This document shows positions 36,136 to 48,116 of a stretch of DNA of 64,000 nucleotides, one piece after another. The position numbers and the translations under genes were made by a program. The notes under the pieces were generated by a model. The model did no database searches and was not told the origin of the DNA. It was given only the letters and a program-made list of their open reading frames with translations. This DNA is from Bidens hawaiensis (taxonomy: Eukaryota; Streptophyta; Magnoliopsida; Asterales; Asteraceae), in assembly GCA_021521415.1 (NCBI GenBank), contig JAIQDT010000230.1, positions 413,501-477,500 of the forward strand, given 5' to 3'. Numbering within the stretch: the first letter of the stretch is position 1; each line of letters opens with the position of its first letter.

Positions 36136-36885
36136 TCATTGATTCTGTATCATCATCATCATTGATTCATCAATTCCAGATCCAATTTTAATTACATTTT
36201 TATTACCACCGCCACCGCGACCGCCTATCGTAAACCTCACCTTCTTCCTCTTCTCCGGCAGCTTACTCACTTCCTTAACTGATCCATCCGTAACAGTTTC
36301 ATCTTCACTTCCCGCCGGAATAATAACCGTTTCCTCTCCGTCACCGGCGAGTTTCGGAAACTCCGGCAGCCACATCGGTATGTGTCTCAGTCTCAAATCC
36401 ACACTCTCGTTGCCAAAACACGGCGGATTTGACCGGAGCTCAATCCTCCGGCGAGGCATCGGCTTCGCAAACGGAATCTCATTACTGTAACGAACGAATC
36501 TCATTATATCACGAAGAATCGACGAGTCACTGAGATTACATAACCGTCTATTAATAACATCCGAGTTGCCGTTAAATCCGACGTCATAATGAACGTCGTC
36601 AAGCGCGCGGATGACGTCATGGAGGTTACACTCCGTACGGCCGGTGGAATTAGCAAAACCTGCTGCTGACTTAGCTAACGATTGAATATACGTCACGGTG
36701 ATAGAAGCTAGGGTTTCGAGAGCTGACGATTGAGCGCGTTTGTATCCAACGGAGGTGCAGATTTGTGCCACGGAGAGTTTCACGGCGGCGGTGTGGAGGT
36801 CCGGTGGTGGTGATGATGATGACGTGGCGGTATGTGATTCAGAAGATGAAGCTTTGAGCTTCTTCTTCTTCGTCTTCATCTTCAT
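36136..36885 (-). CDS. TAF8: TAF8-like histone-fold protein (TFIID subunit)
   Basis: A single-exon gene of 249 residues. After a Lys- and Ser-rich head, residues of about 31-110 form a bromo-associated (BTP) histone fold: HTAAVKLSVAQICTSVGYKR, ALETLASITVTYIQSLAKSA, GRTECNLHDVIRALDDVH. The C-terminal half has IPFAKPMPRRR (137-147), CFGNES and LRHIPMWLPEFPKL (166-179), the short motif block conserved in TAF8, which pairs with TAF10 in general factor TFIID and links TAF2. A basic segment (LPEKRKKVRFTIGG) could be a nuclear signal. It is shorter than Arabidopsis TAF8, so one of the TAF8/TAF3-like paralogues is possible. Confidence 0.82.
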   Translation of the reverse strand: MKMKTKKKKLKASSSESHTATSSSSPPPDLHTAAVKLSVAQICTSVGYKRAQSSALETLASITVTYIQSLAKSAAGFANSTGRTECNLHDVIRALDDVHYDVGFNGNSDVINRRLCNLSDSSILRDIMRFVRYSNEIPFAKPMPRRRIELRSNPPCFGNESVDLRLRHIPMWLPEFPKLAGDGEETVIIPAGSEDETVTDGSVKEVSKLPEKRKKVRFTIGGRGGGGNKNVIKIGSGIDESMMMMIQNQ

Positions 36886-37094
36886 CGTTGAGTGGTTGTT
36901 TCGAAACCCTAGCTTGTTTAATCCGTTTGTTAGAAGTTTGTTTACCTTTGAAACTGTTATTGGGCTTGGGTTTTTATATGGGCTTAATTTAGGTTATGAG
37001 TTTAGTTGTTTGTTAAACAATGTTTGTAAAGAAACTTTGGGCTCAAGTCAGTCCAGCCCAATTTAAGGTAACAATTAACTTGAAAGTCTGAAAC

Positions 37095-37608
37095 TAGGCC
37101 ATAACTCAAAACCAGCAAATCGAGTTTTTCAAATGAAACGGGTTGGGTATGATCAGGTAATGAATTGTTAGGTATTGGCCATATTCGGGACAAGTTCGGG
37201 TCCGAGTATTATTTTTAAAAGTCAGACCTTATGTATCGGGTTCAGATCGTGTATAGAACCGTGTTTCTAAAGCCGTGTATTTGAATGCCCTATGTTCGGG
37301 TTTTTTCTGGGTATAGATTGAGTTTTTTTAAGGCTCTGCACCTTTTTGGGGTATTTTTCGAGTAATTTCGGGTGTAGATCATGTATTTAAAAAACCCGGT
37401 TTCAGGTATTGGAAAACTCCGGTTATGATTTTCGGGTATTACCGGGTACAAATCAGGTACGGTTCCGAGTACAGGTTTTGGTACTGAAATGCATACACTA
37501 TCTGGTATCTTACAGGTTGGGTCGGGTACGGGTACAGGATCGGGTAGTAAAAAACCCGGTTCCAGGTTTTTTTTTCAGGTCTGGGTTTGGGGTTTTTGTG
37601 CACCTCTA
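37095..37608. mobile_element. Possible longer member of the TAG-GGTGCA family
   Basis: The right end is TTTGTGCACCTCTA and the candidate left end is TAGGCCATAAC at 37095. The flanks TCTGAAAC (37087-37094) and CTTGAAAC (37609-37616) match at six of eight positions. The interior repeats CGGGTTTTTTC and GGTATT motifs. The left end lacks a good inverted match, so the limits are uncertain. Confidence 0.4.
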
Positions 37609-37616
37609 CTTGAAAC

Positions 37617-37776
37617 CAGAGGCGGACCTATGTAGAGTAAGGGGCGGCCGCCCACCTTAAATTTTTTTTTAGCGTTATTTGTATGTGAAAATCCCGATCG
37701 CCCCCCCCCCCCCCCTTAAGATCAGTGTTAAGTCCCGTTATCGCCCCCAAGAAAATAATTCCTGGGTCCGCCACTG
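37617..37776. mobile_element. Small TIR element CAGNGGCGGA...TCCGCCACTG
   Basis: The ends CAGAGGCGGACCTATG and GGGTCCGCCACTG are inverted repeats over about 13 bp, a common plant MITE terminus. The interior holds GGGGCGGCCGCCC and a run of 15 C at 37701-37715. The 8-bp flanks CTTGAAAC and TCTAAAAC match at only five of eight positions. Confidence 0.55.
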
Positions 37777-38762
37777 TCTAAAACTAGGCCATAACCAACA
37801 CAACTGAGCATTACAAGTATACAACAACAAAAAAATTTCAGCTAGTGTTATTTATTTATTTATTTTTTTGAGATCAAACTTTTCTTATGTTTTACTATAC
37901 ACAAACCAAACTACATCTGGATAATGGGTAAGCGAGCAACAAGCTGCGCCGCTATCCATTTTGAATCACAAAGCCTATTCTACTAATGATCAATCCTTGG
38001 TTCCTCGGGCTCTACGAGTCATTGTGGACCAGCTTCTGCTCCCGCTTTAAAAAGCGAACCACAAATAAAGTAGTGACGGAAGTAAAGGTTCTCACTTTCC
38101 TATCAATGGGTGGTGTCTAGATTAAAGAAAATTAGAGGGTCGATTGAGAGAAATGGTGCATGTTTGATTAATCCTTATGTCTCGTTGTACCTTGTTTTTG
38201 TTTTTTTGTCTTCTATTTTTTGCAAGTAGCCTTGTAAATAGAATACCGTCATTCAAAAAAACAAAGGATTCCGGTATTAGATATAGAAAGTGTGGTTTTA
38301 ACGATTGATGGTTTGCAATTTGAAACTTGTAACTGTGTAAAATGAACCAACGGTTTACATTTATTATTTGTTGGGTCATAAGTCATAACCTATACATGGG
38401 TTGAAAAAATTTATTCTTTTATTAAACACATGATTTATTTTTCATTTTGGAACACAAACTTATATATATGTTTTATGTCGATTTATCTTTTTCTAAAGCC
38501 ATAGTTAGTTGTTCGACAGAAAGCTTTCATCAGAAGCGATCGAACCAATCATACTCTAAACAACCCTACTTTAGACTTTGATTTTGTTTGAGAAACCAAA
38601 CCAAACCAAATGGGACTATGTGAACCCAACTTATTTGACTTTTACTATCTTGATTCATGTTCATGAATCTTGTGGCCGACAAATTATAATCTAAGGTTGA
38701 ATACAACTAACTAGTCTATGTAAAGTATGATTAAAGAAAACACAAACAAACAATATAGATAA

Positions 38763-38831
<69 letters not shown>

Positions 38832-39781
38832 GTCCTACTTCCTTTACCGGAGAAATTATCAAACTTAAAAATCCCAAAATTGACAATAAGAATATGTACA
38901 ATTCCTCTCTCAATAAAATAAATTCAGATGTATAATTGACTAAGGCATGAACCGAATTCACATCTTATTATGTCAGCATTCACGTAGGTCCTACATAACC
39001 AATGTGACAATTTGCAATTTTGCATAGGTGTCTAAAAGAATATAAGTTCATTATTTTATATATAAAAAACTATTATAAGTTTTATACAACCTATGAAGAA
39101 CATAGTCATGACATTTTTTCCACTTATAGAAAAAATAAGTTGAGATTGTTTCTCAATCCCACCATCCCAAAATAGATGTCCATTTTCATATTAATATTTG
39201 TTTCAAGAATGATGTCTAATTCAATATAAACCAAAGCTACTTTAATTCTGGAAAAGTAGTTACTCATTCGGTATCAAATGTTTGTCTCTATATGGTTTCA
39301 CTATTGTACTAATACCGAAAATCAGAAAAGATGGATACTGAATCTATCAGTATGGTATGCGTATTGATTGCTCATCTTGCTCATATTTGTAGGTTAAATC
39401 CATAAAATTAATATCAATGTATTTTCTATCATGATACATAATATGTTAATTACATATAGTGACCAGCCGCATAAAAACTTGGTAAATATAAGCAAATAGT
39501 TATGTCAAAACTTTCAAATTTTGTTCTATTCACAAAACATTTTACCTTACATATCAGTTTCACTATGGTAGATATGCTTTCAAGTTGTGTTTTTACTTTT
39601 ATTATACTTAAATACAACACAAAATCAAGTTTACAAACATTTAAGTCATGTTACTTATACAAATGAAATAAACAATGTAACGTCTTGTCTACTCATGTGA
39701 AGACTACCATTTCTCTTTTGGCTTGTGTCTAGACTTATACATCAAGAATACAAATTAATACAACTAAATACAACTCCAAAT
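37777..39781. other. Intergenic region with a long (TTA)n run
   Basis: A (TTA/ATT)n microsatellite spans about 38764-38829. The rest is AT-rich, with no supported gene. The end adjoining 39782 will contain the 3'UTR of the heat stress factor gene. Confidence 0.5.
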
Positions 39782-40758
39782 TTACATTGATGTTTGCTCT
39801 TGCATCTCATCATCGGGTCGTTCTCCAATCGCGTCCTGCTCTAACCTCCTCACACGCTTCGCCCCAATCGACACCCCAAACAACCGCGGACACGTATTTT
39901 CTTCCTCCATCGGATCACCACCGCTACCTTCAACAACTTTCTCCAATGATTCATTCTCTATCTCCTGATGTCCCACCATAAAATTACTCATCATAGTAAC
40001 CACATTACAACACATACTTCTTAGATGATCGAGTTCGCATCTCAAATTACAATTTTGCTCTTTTAATCGCTCGTTTTCTTCAATAAGATGTGTTCTTGAA
40101 ATACTAGATTGGCTATTATTATTAATATTAATCATAGTAGCCGTTGGTGATGAATTCGATGATCCGCCTCGTTCTTCACTTGAATTTCCAGATGTTGATA
40201 CCGGCACTACCAACGGGATTGCATTTGTTGCCTCAACAGGCGCAGCAGACTGTGTAGTCGTAGTGATTATTTTCCTACGGTGAATCTCCTTTAAGAGAGA
40301 TTTTTCACCTCTACGAAAAAATTCATTAGCGAACTCCCAACGATCCGATACAATTTTCCTAAATCCCTACAATACACAAAAAGGTTAGGAAACTAACTAT
40401 AAGTCCATAACATGATTCATAAGTCACAACATAAATGTTGTAAATTGTAATAAATGACACACATTGTAATAAATGACACACAGCAACAACAAAGCTATTG
40501 GTAGGGTCTAGTTCTGGTTCTTACATAAGTGTTTAGCTGGCGAATAAAGCTCGAAAAATTATTATGTTTAAAATATTTTGGAAGCAGATCTCGAGCGAAT
40601 TCAGCCGGTTTCCAAACAATAAACGCGTTTCCGTGTTCGTTCCACGAAATCATTTCGTCTAAGGCCGGATCGTCAACGAGCTGATACGTTTTAGTCAAAA
40701 ACGGCGTCGGAATCGTTCGTTGCGACTCACCGGCTTTATCCACCTGTGAAGTCGTCAT
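39782..40758 (-). CDS. HSFB2: Heat stress transcription factor, class B (HSFB2-like)
   Basis: Two exons (40525-40758 and 39782-40366) encode 272 residues. The intron falls after Tyr78 inside the DNA-binding domain, the position conserved in plant HSFs. The domain spans about residues 17-114: [60 protein letters not shown], then [21 protein letters not shown] heptad region ([20 protein letters not shown]) lies near residues 171-190. The short B-class linker and LFGVSIG (240-246) followed by AKRVRR mark the class B repressor motif plus a nuclear signal, closest to HSFB2. Such proteins bind heat shock elements and mostly repress or modulate. A 198-bp 5'UTR intron (40780-40977) and HSE sequences upstream are plausible. 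Confidence 0.92.
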
Positions 40759-41031
40759 TTAAACCTACTCCAAATATCACTACACAATTATAATAATATA
40801 AATAGTTAAATCTCAAGTGAAAAACATATTGTTTAGATAAAAATATAAGCATCCACATATACAACAACAACAACTTGAAGCTATGTGACATATAATAGCT
40901 ATGTAACAATATTAGTACTTAAGAAGTTGAATAATAATAATAATAATAAGTAGTAGTAGTAGTTTACCTGTATGGGTAGTGGCCGGAAAAGTGGCCGGAG
41001 GCGATGGTGGAAGAAGGAAGAATGGAGGGTG

Positions 41032-41132
41032 TTCTAGAAGATTCTGGGTGGAGAGAGTAAAGAAATTAGGGATGAGGAAGGATGGTGGAAAGTAATAATA
41101 AGTGCCGGCTGGTCTATTCGTGGGTTCGAGAA
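41032..41132. promoter_or_regulatory. Heat shock elements upstream of HSFB2
   Basis: TTCTAGAAGATTC (41032-41044) is a perfect three-unit nTTCnnGAAnnTTCn element about 275 bp from the ATG. TTCGAGAA (41125-41132) is a two-unit element. Both lie in the likely promoter or early leader, depending on the transcription start, which I cannot fix. Confidence 0.5.
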
Positions 41133-41361
41133 GGATGGATATTTATTATTTAAAGAAAGAAAGAAACACACGTATTTGGTCCACATAAGGGAAAAGTGTG
41201 TGCAAAAATCTAGAAAAAGGATATTATTAATTATACTATTTATTATAATAATAACAATAATAATAATAATATATTATTATAATTATAATATTATGGTAAT
41301 TGATTAAAGTTATTAATTCTTTTTATATTGGTTGATTTTTTCTTTTTATTATGAATAATTC

Positions 41362-41590
41362 ATCATCAATCAACGTACTCAGTATATCCTATCGATAACA
41401 AAACTATGGTAGGGTTTAAGATGTAGATAGTCTTATATCTACCATTTAGGAATAGAGAGACTATTTCCGGTGAGACCCCCGACTCGATAGTAGTTTTGTA
41501 TCAAGCCTTAGACATAAGGCACATGACACTTAACCATCGAGACACCGGGCGATTGGTGCATGTACCCTTGTCTTTCGGCTATCAACGACA
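41362..41590 (-). mobile_element. SINE, nearly complete, reverse orientation
   Basis: Read on the minus strand it opens GGTGTCTCGATGGTTAAGTG (tRNA-like head), continues through CGAGTCGGGGGTCTCACCGG and TAAGACTATCTACATCTTA, and ends GGATATACTGAGTACGTTG. The 3' end is shared with the fragment at 13128-13228. The Pol III A and B boxes are weak. Confidence 0.55.
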
Positions 41591-42334
41591 CCACATGATG
41601 TCTGATTAACATTCCACCACTTTTAACGTTATTTTCTATAATGACGTCAAAATTGGTGCAATTTCACTTTAGCCCACCTGATGTTTCACACATATATACA
41701 TTATATACGCGCACCACAAGCAGAGAGTTTTATTATGAATAATTAATGTAACTTAATGAAATTTGTTGTGATATTGTTCATTTTTTCTTAAATTAAATGT
41801 GGTGTAGTTGTAGAAAGTCTGGATTTCAATGGAGATCCATGATTAATTCCCACAAACAACACTTTCGAGAGGGTATGTGTAGCATAATAAAGGAAAACTG
41901 TGATCTTCAATTCAATCTTGAGGGCGTCTGGTTTTTACCACTAGTAGCATTCGTGCGGGTGGGTTTTCCCCGAAATTGGAGATACTTTGAGGCGCTCAAG
42001 TGCTTTATATGGCTGGATTGGGCTAGCTAGTAATGGTCTTTTGCCATTGAATCACTACATGCCAAGTACCTATGCATTTTATTTTTATTGGTCTTTAAGA
42101 GAAAAAAAAACTTATTTAAATTTGTCCTGATATCACTTTTTTTTCAACAAGACTTTAGAATAATATTACAAGATTATAGGTCAGATTATAGATCGCATTG
42201 AATGTTATCAACCAATAAGCGAGTCGTAGAGTGATAAAAAAAGTTTATGCCTTTGCCATTTAGTTTCGGCGGTATCGAGTGATGACAGGAGATTAGGCGA
42301 ATAGATAACGTTCACTAGTTGTATCCTTGAACTT

Positions 42335-43360
42335 AGGGGTGGCAAATGAGTTGGGTTGGGTCAAAACGGGTTATAGTAGGAATGGATCAACTAAAAAAAG
42401 GTTGTTTTGGTTCGGGTCGGAACGGGTTAGGGTCAACAGTTTTGGGTCAGAATGGGTCCGGGTTGAAACAGATTAAAACGGGTTTCGGGACAATTTTTTT
42501 TAACGAGGATAACAGACGAAACGTTTTAGTTCTTTTAAGTTTTTTGTTTTTGTTTTATATTTTGAGTTATGATTTTTTTATTAGTTTTTTGAATTCTTTT
42601 TCGAGGGATTTTTTAGGGAAAATTCTCAATATAACCCTTTTGCAAAGAAAGAAAATGTGTTTTAGTCATAAATTCTCCAATATTCCTAAAATAGTCCACA
42701 TAATTTGGACTGAGTCGACACATTCGGATAAGATCCGACTAGATTTTTAAACCAATTTTTTTACACGTGTAAGAATTTCTGAAAATCCGACCAAAATTTT
42801 GAAAATCTTGAGAGACCCGTCCATATATTCTCACTAAATATTTATCTCAAAAGCAGCGTTCGCAAACGGTTTTTTATGCTTCCTAACTTATCCGTCCAAA
42901 TTCTAAAAACATTGAAAAATGTGCCTTTAAATTCCGTCTTTCGATACGCATTTTTCGGTTTCGCATTTATTGGCAAACCAATTAACTTTTCTTGTGAAAC
43001 TTTATGTTTTAAGTTTTGAAAACACTTTTTGTATAAAAATATGTAAGTTTTATGTGTTATCGTAACATACTTTGTTTTTCATTTTCTCTATTATTTTCTT
43101 AAAAAAAAGGCAACTTTAACGTTTTCGTGTCGGCTTTCGCAACACGAACCGGTGAGGGTTAAGTTTTTACGGACTCGTCCTTGGTATATACATGATTTTG
43201 TTTAAAGTATATTTATTTTTAACTTTCAGGGGCTGTTCTTAAAACAGTCCCGAAAACTCGTGTCAGTTTGCGTCCAAGATTCAAACTCTTCGACCGTTTA
43301 AGTTACCAACTAAGCCTAATGAAACACACCAATCACTTAATGCATCATATATATATATAT
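42335..43360. other. Repeat-like intergenic sequence
   Basis: GGGGTGGCAAATGAGTTGGG followed by TCAAAACGGGTTA and GGGTCAG repeats (42338-42490) is a transposon end of the same general style. The rest has no gene. Open frames here look fortuitous. Confidence 0.3.
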
Positions 43361-43364
43361 ATAG

Positions 43365-43872
43365 GGTAAGGATCCTAAGAGAACCCTTTGCAAATTGAGA
43401 ACTTTGAGAACCATTTTGGATCATTAAAAACACCTTAAAAAAATATTTTAAAAAATCATAAAACAAAAAATAACAAAAATTTAAAAAAAGTAAAAAAAAC
43501 CAAAATTTTTATATTTCATTCCGGTTTCATTAAAAAAACGTCGTATTATACACATATTTATAATTTTATTTAATCTTTAGTTACGTAATATACATATATG
43601 TACATTATCATTTATCTTAAATTATACATATGTGTATAAAAACATGTAAATGAACATATATGTATATATTATACATATGTGTATATAATTTAGCTAAACC
43701 GAGTTTTTTTTTATGAAACAAGGATGATAAAATAAGAGTTTTGGTTTTTATACTTTTTTCATTTTTGTGTTTTTTTTATCTTATGATTTTTTTTTTATTT
43801 TTGGGTTTTTTGTAGTTCAAAATGGTTCTCATAGTTCTTAATTTCAAAAAAGTTCTCTCATGATCCTGATCA
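43365..43872. mobile_element. MITE with about 50-bp inverted repeats
   Basis: The left end GGATCCTAAGAGAACCC..GAGAACTTTGAGAACCATTTTG is mirrored on the right by CAAAATGGTTCTCATAGTTC..AAAAGTTCTCTCATGATCC. Similarity covers roughly 55 bp with gaps. The interior is T/A-rich and non-coding. It sits in an (AT)n flank, so the target duplication cannot be read. Confidence 0.65.
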
Positions 43873-45179
43873 TATATATATACACACACACACACACTAG
43901 CAAAATACCCGCGCGATGCGGCGGCGGAGACAATTTACAATACTTTACTCGATTTTTGTTAGTTTATTAACCCTCTCGTTAAATATTGTATTTTTGTTAG
44001 TTTCGATAATTAACAATTTAGTTTTCAAAAACAATTTTGTATAGTACTCGTGTTACTTTTGATTCAAGTCAAGTTAGGTTGCATAAAAAAAGTTGTTTTG
44101 GTTCAATTTAGAACGGTTTTTTTTTTTTTTTTTTTTTAAGAAAAAGAGTTGTCTTAAGTTGTTAACAACATTGAGTGCCGGTTGAGCTTAGAAAGTTCTT
44201 TGCAAGCCTAGCTTTGGCCCGACTCATTGCTTGTTTGTTAGGACTTAACCCAGGAAAGTTGAATATACGGCGCCATTCAAAAATGTTAGGACTCGTGTTA
44301 CTTTTGTTAGGACTTCCATACAATCTCCCAAACATGTGTTGTTTACAATCTACCAATTAATCTGATGACTAACCACAATATACAAATTATCCCAATTAAG
44401 AATATGAACCATTTTGTGAATGATTGGTTATGAACCATTTTAGAGCTGCACTATCATCAACACATGATCCTATAGATTTTATAAACAATTTATGAAATAT
44501 CCATAATATTGCCAATATGCATACCGCCTACGACTTAAAAACATTAAAAAAGGTTACATCCAAAATCCTGCACTCAATGTTTGACTTCTGATAAGAAATA
44601 ACTACTGCTCAAACACAGATTGGAAAGAAAGAAACAAAATACACTGCAAAATAAAAACAAACATATCAAAAAATCCTCTAAAATTCAAATATTAGAAAAG
44701 AGCCACCTTCACTTGGCTTAAGATAAACTCTTGAATTATGTCTAAACATTATTGAAGTTCTCATAAAATAGTAGAATACTACAATTACCAGATATGTATA
44801 ACTAATATCATGAAGTCATCAAGTAAAAACAACACTATGATCTAATTCCACATTATCGATTAACTATTAAAATTGTTACTTATTGATCTTAATTAATGTG
44901 TATAGGCAAAACAAACTTACTTGTCATAAGGTTTAGACCTGCTCATACTGAGATGGCTTGATTAAATTAACGTTTACCTAGAAATTTGGCCATAATAAAA
45001 GCAAGCAACTTTTCAACAGTCCAACACCCAGCAACGACCTGTTTGGTAAAACCCCCACCTCTAGTTATATGCACAATAAAAAAACCATAAATATTAGTTT
45101 CAAATTGACACAACTTATAATAGAAACAAAACTAATGTGAAAATAACGATAAGACCTACCCACAGGGGCTAAGGGTGAC

Positions 45180-45312
45180 TTTTTAAGCAAATTACAAATA
45201 CCCTTAGTATGAAACCTTAGCATGGAGACTGAGCTGCTGCACCACCATTAAACCGGCCTCTCGGACCATCAGCATTGAGCCGGACTGGGGTACTCCCAAA
45301 GAGCAATTCAAC
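45180..45312 (-). other. Exon-like open segment, family unknown
   Basis: After TTTTTCCAG at 45312 an open, GC-rich segment reads ELLFGSTPVRLNADGPRGRF then NGGAAAQSPC and a stop. It looks like a terminal exon but no partner exon was firmly joined. A stretch at about 44985-45065 (GGGFTKQVVAGCWTVEKLL) on the same strand is similar in character. Confidence 0.2.
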
Positions 45313-45743
45313 TGGAAAAATGAATGATAATAGTAATAATATAGTAGTATTTTCTAATTTTTTATAACATAAAATAGTAATAATAAGTTGAAGCGTTCAT
45401 CATGTTAACTACATTAACACGATCATGGCATGCATATTTGCAGGTTTATTCAAACAATAACCATATGACCCAAAAGTTTTTTTTATTTTTTATTGTTTTT
45501 TCATACTAATACTTTAAATTTATAATTTTAAAACAAATAGAATTTTATTTGAAACAGTTACACAGTAATAATAGCATCTTTTGTTACTTTCCTTTTTAGT
45601 TTTGAAATTTGGTATAAAATACCAACCAATTAATTTCTACAAAAATAAAATAAAAAATAAATGGGTTATACTGGTCAACTTGCAATGACCAAAACACAAT
45701 CCGTTTAAATAAACGGATTGCGGGTTTAATTTCCTCTTATGTG

Positions 45744-48035
45744 TGTAAGGCCCCGTTCCCGGTGCCTCACTTTAACATCAGATTTACTCATAAACACAGT
45801 TCTACAAATCATAGTTTATTAAACTTTCGCGGAAATGTTGACTTTAATAATTTGATACAAAACATTTGATCTCTTCGTTAAAACATAATATTCAACATCT
45901 TATTTAAATCATCATTTATCTTCCATCTTCATATGCCAGCCATTCAATCCATGCCATGTGCCAACCTCATGCTAGCTCTGTAATCATATTCACCTGCGTG
46001 CATACTAAAAGTCAGCTACGCTGAGTGAGTTCTAATTAATCAGACAACATACAATACATACAGATATCTTACCTACATACATATCCTAACCTTGTGTAAA
46101 TATCCATAAGAGGAACGTCACATAATATCTAATAAAAGAACTATTACTATTACCCCTACTATTTATATTCTCCATAGAATAACACTCTATATATATATTC
46201 TCCATAGAAGGAGCATCCTATATACTTCCATAGAAGGAACACTATGTTTTCCATTAAAGGAACACTATGTTTTCCATCAAATGAACACTGGGCTTTCCAT
46301 TAAAGGAACACTGGGTTTTCCATTAAAGGAACAATCTATATATTATCCGTAGAGGAAACTCTATATATATAAATTATCATTTAATATCCATATAAGGAGA
46401 CAATCATCACTATTCTTGGCAATACATGCAATATCCGAAGGTCGTTCACGTATCGACAAGCAATCATCCTTACATTACACACAATATCCATATCTTTATT
46501 TATAGCCTAATGGTACGTGCAATATCCTAAGATCGTTCACGTAACGTCAAACAATCATCATACATAAATCATACAAGGCATACACTTACCACTTAAGGTA
46601 AGTGTATTAACTATCACATCGAGTATGCACACAGCCCCGAAAACATAACAAGGAATGAGGCTAGAAACTCACATGAACTCGGTTACTTCTTCCGTTAATG
46701 GTTACTCCTTTCTTGACTGTGCACGGCTAGCTGTATAACAATTATGCGTATTGATTACTATCACTTTTCATATCGCGTTTCTAGTTAATTTATTACCCAC
46801 AACGAGCGGGGATCCGGGGGCAATGCCCCTGGCAGCGGGGTCTAGGGGCGGCAACCCCTAGCAGGTCTAAGGGGCAGAGCCCCTGGCTGGGGTCGAGCTG
46901 CCAGGTCAGCTTGGAAAAATTTTATTTACATTAACCGTTTTAACACATTTTCCATTAGGATTTTAAATTATTTTCTAATTCGCCATCTTGTTCTCTATAA
47001 CGAATTTAGCCTAATTCGTTATCAGACTATAGTCTAATTCGTTAACAAAACACAGCCTAATTCGTTATCCTTCATGGTCTGATTAGCTGATTCGTTAGCC
47101 TGGTTTGTCAATCTGATTCGTTGTCTGCTCATGACCTGATTCGCTATTCCAATTCGTTATCTGAACACCATCTAATTCGTTATTGGAACTTGGCGAATTG
47201 GTGAGTAACGAATCACCTGATTCGTTACCCGGTTCGCTCCTAGTTCGTTAGCCTAATTCTAATGTAACGAACTGGGTGAGCTGATTCGCTACCTAGCATA
47301 ACGAATTGAACCATTTTTAACGAATCATTCCTGTTCTTATCCAGACTTTGACTTAGGGTCAAAGTCAAAATTACCAAGAACACAAAACAGTCAACATTCA
47401 TCAGATCTGCAATTAAACCCTCGTTTCTTAACTAAATATCACGATTTATGTATCAATGGATTCGGAATTACAGAGCCTACAAACCCCAACTATCAAATCG
47501 GCCAAACGTCAATGTTTAAGGGGTGTGATTAGGCATATAGGTTACGGGTTCTTTTAGGTTATCAATTAACCTATCAAACTGTAATGGATTTCAATGAGAT
47601 TTGCTTTGTTAAGCTCATTTTTATCATATATATACAGATCTAAGACTACCTAAATGAATCCGGATCTAAAGGAACGATTTCTAGTTATAAACGTACCTTA
47701 AATGAGTCGGTTTACGAACACGGTTAAGCCTTGATGTTGTTTTGGTTCTTCACGACGACGAACGATCTAGCACCAACAAACTCCGGTTTTCACTTTCGGA
47801 TTTCGGCTCGGGTTTTAGGATGGTGTGTGTGTTTATCAAGGTGTAGGCTATGGTGTAGATTTTGGATAAAAACGGAAAGGATTAGGGTTTAAGGGGTATT
47901 TATACTCCCTTAAGCCCATGGACCTAAGGCCCATCTTTCCCTTTTGGTCCATAATTAAGTTCATCTAAAAGCCTACTTATCCTATCATATTTTATTATTA
48001 TTATTATTATCCGAACGAAAAATTGGGATGTTACA
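45744..48035 (-). mobile_element. Probable solo LTR (2292 bp) with exact 5-bp target duplication
   Basis: The ends are TGTAAGGCCCC and GGGATGTTACA (TG...CA with inverted TGTAA/TTACA). ATGTG directly flanks both sides (45739-45743 and 48036-48040). On the minus strand it starts TGTAACATCCCAATTTTTCG and has a TATA-like GTATTTATACTCCC near 47894. Internal repeats include TCCATTAAAGGAACACT (46240-46330), AATTCGTTA (47000-47290) and GGGGCAGAGCCCCTGG-like blocks (46810-46900). No gag or pol is present, so it is best read as a solo LTR. Confidence 0.7.
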
Positions 48036-48116
48036 ATGTGTTTTTTCACCAAGGCTACCAATACGAAAGCGTCAAGACGCGCCTCGAAACGACTTTTTAA
48101 ACCGTGAACAAAAGTA

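Noticed and set aside
41797..42030. Plus-strand frame of 77 residues (SCRKSGFQWRSMINSHKQHF)
   Set aside because: No recognisable domain, splice structure or promoter; probably chance or an old transposon piece.
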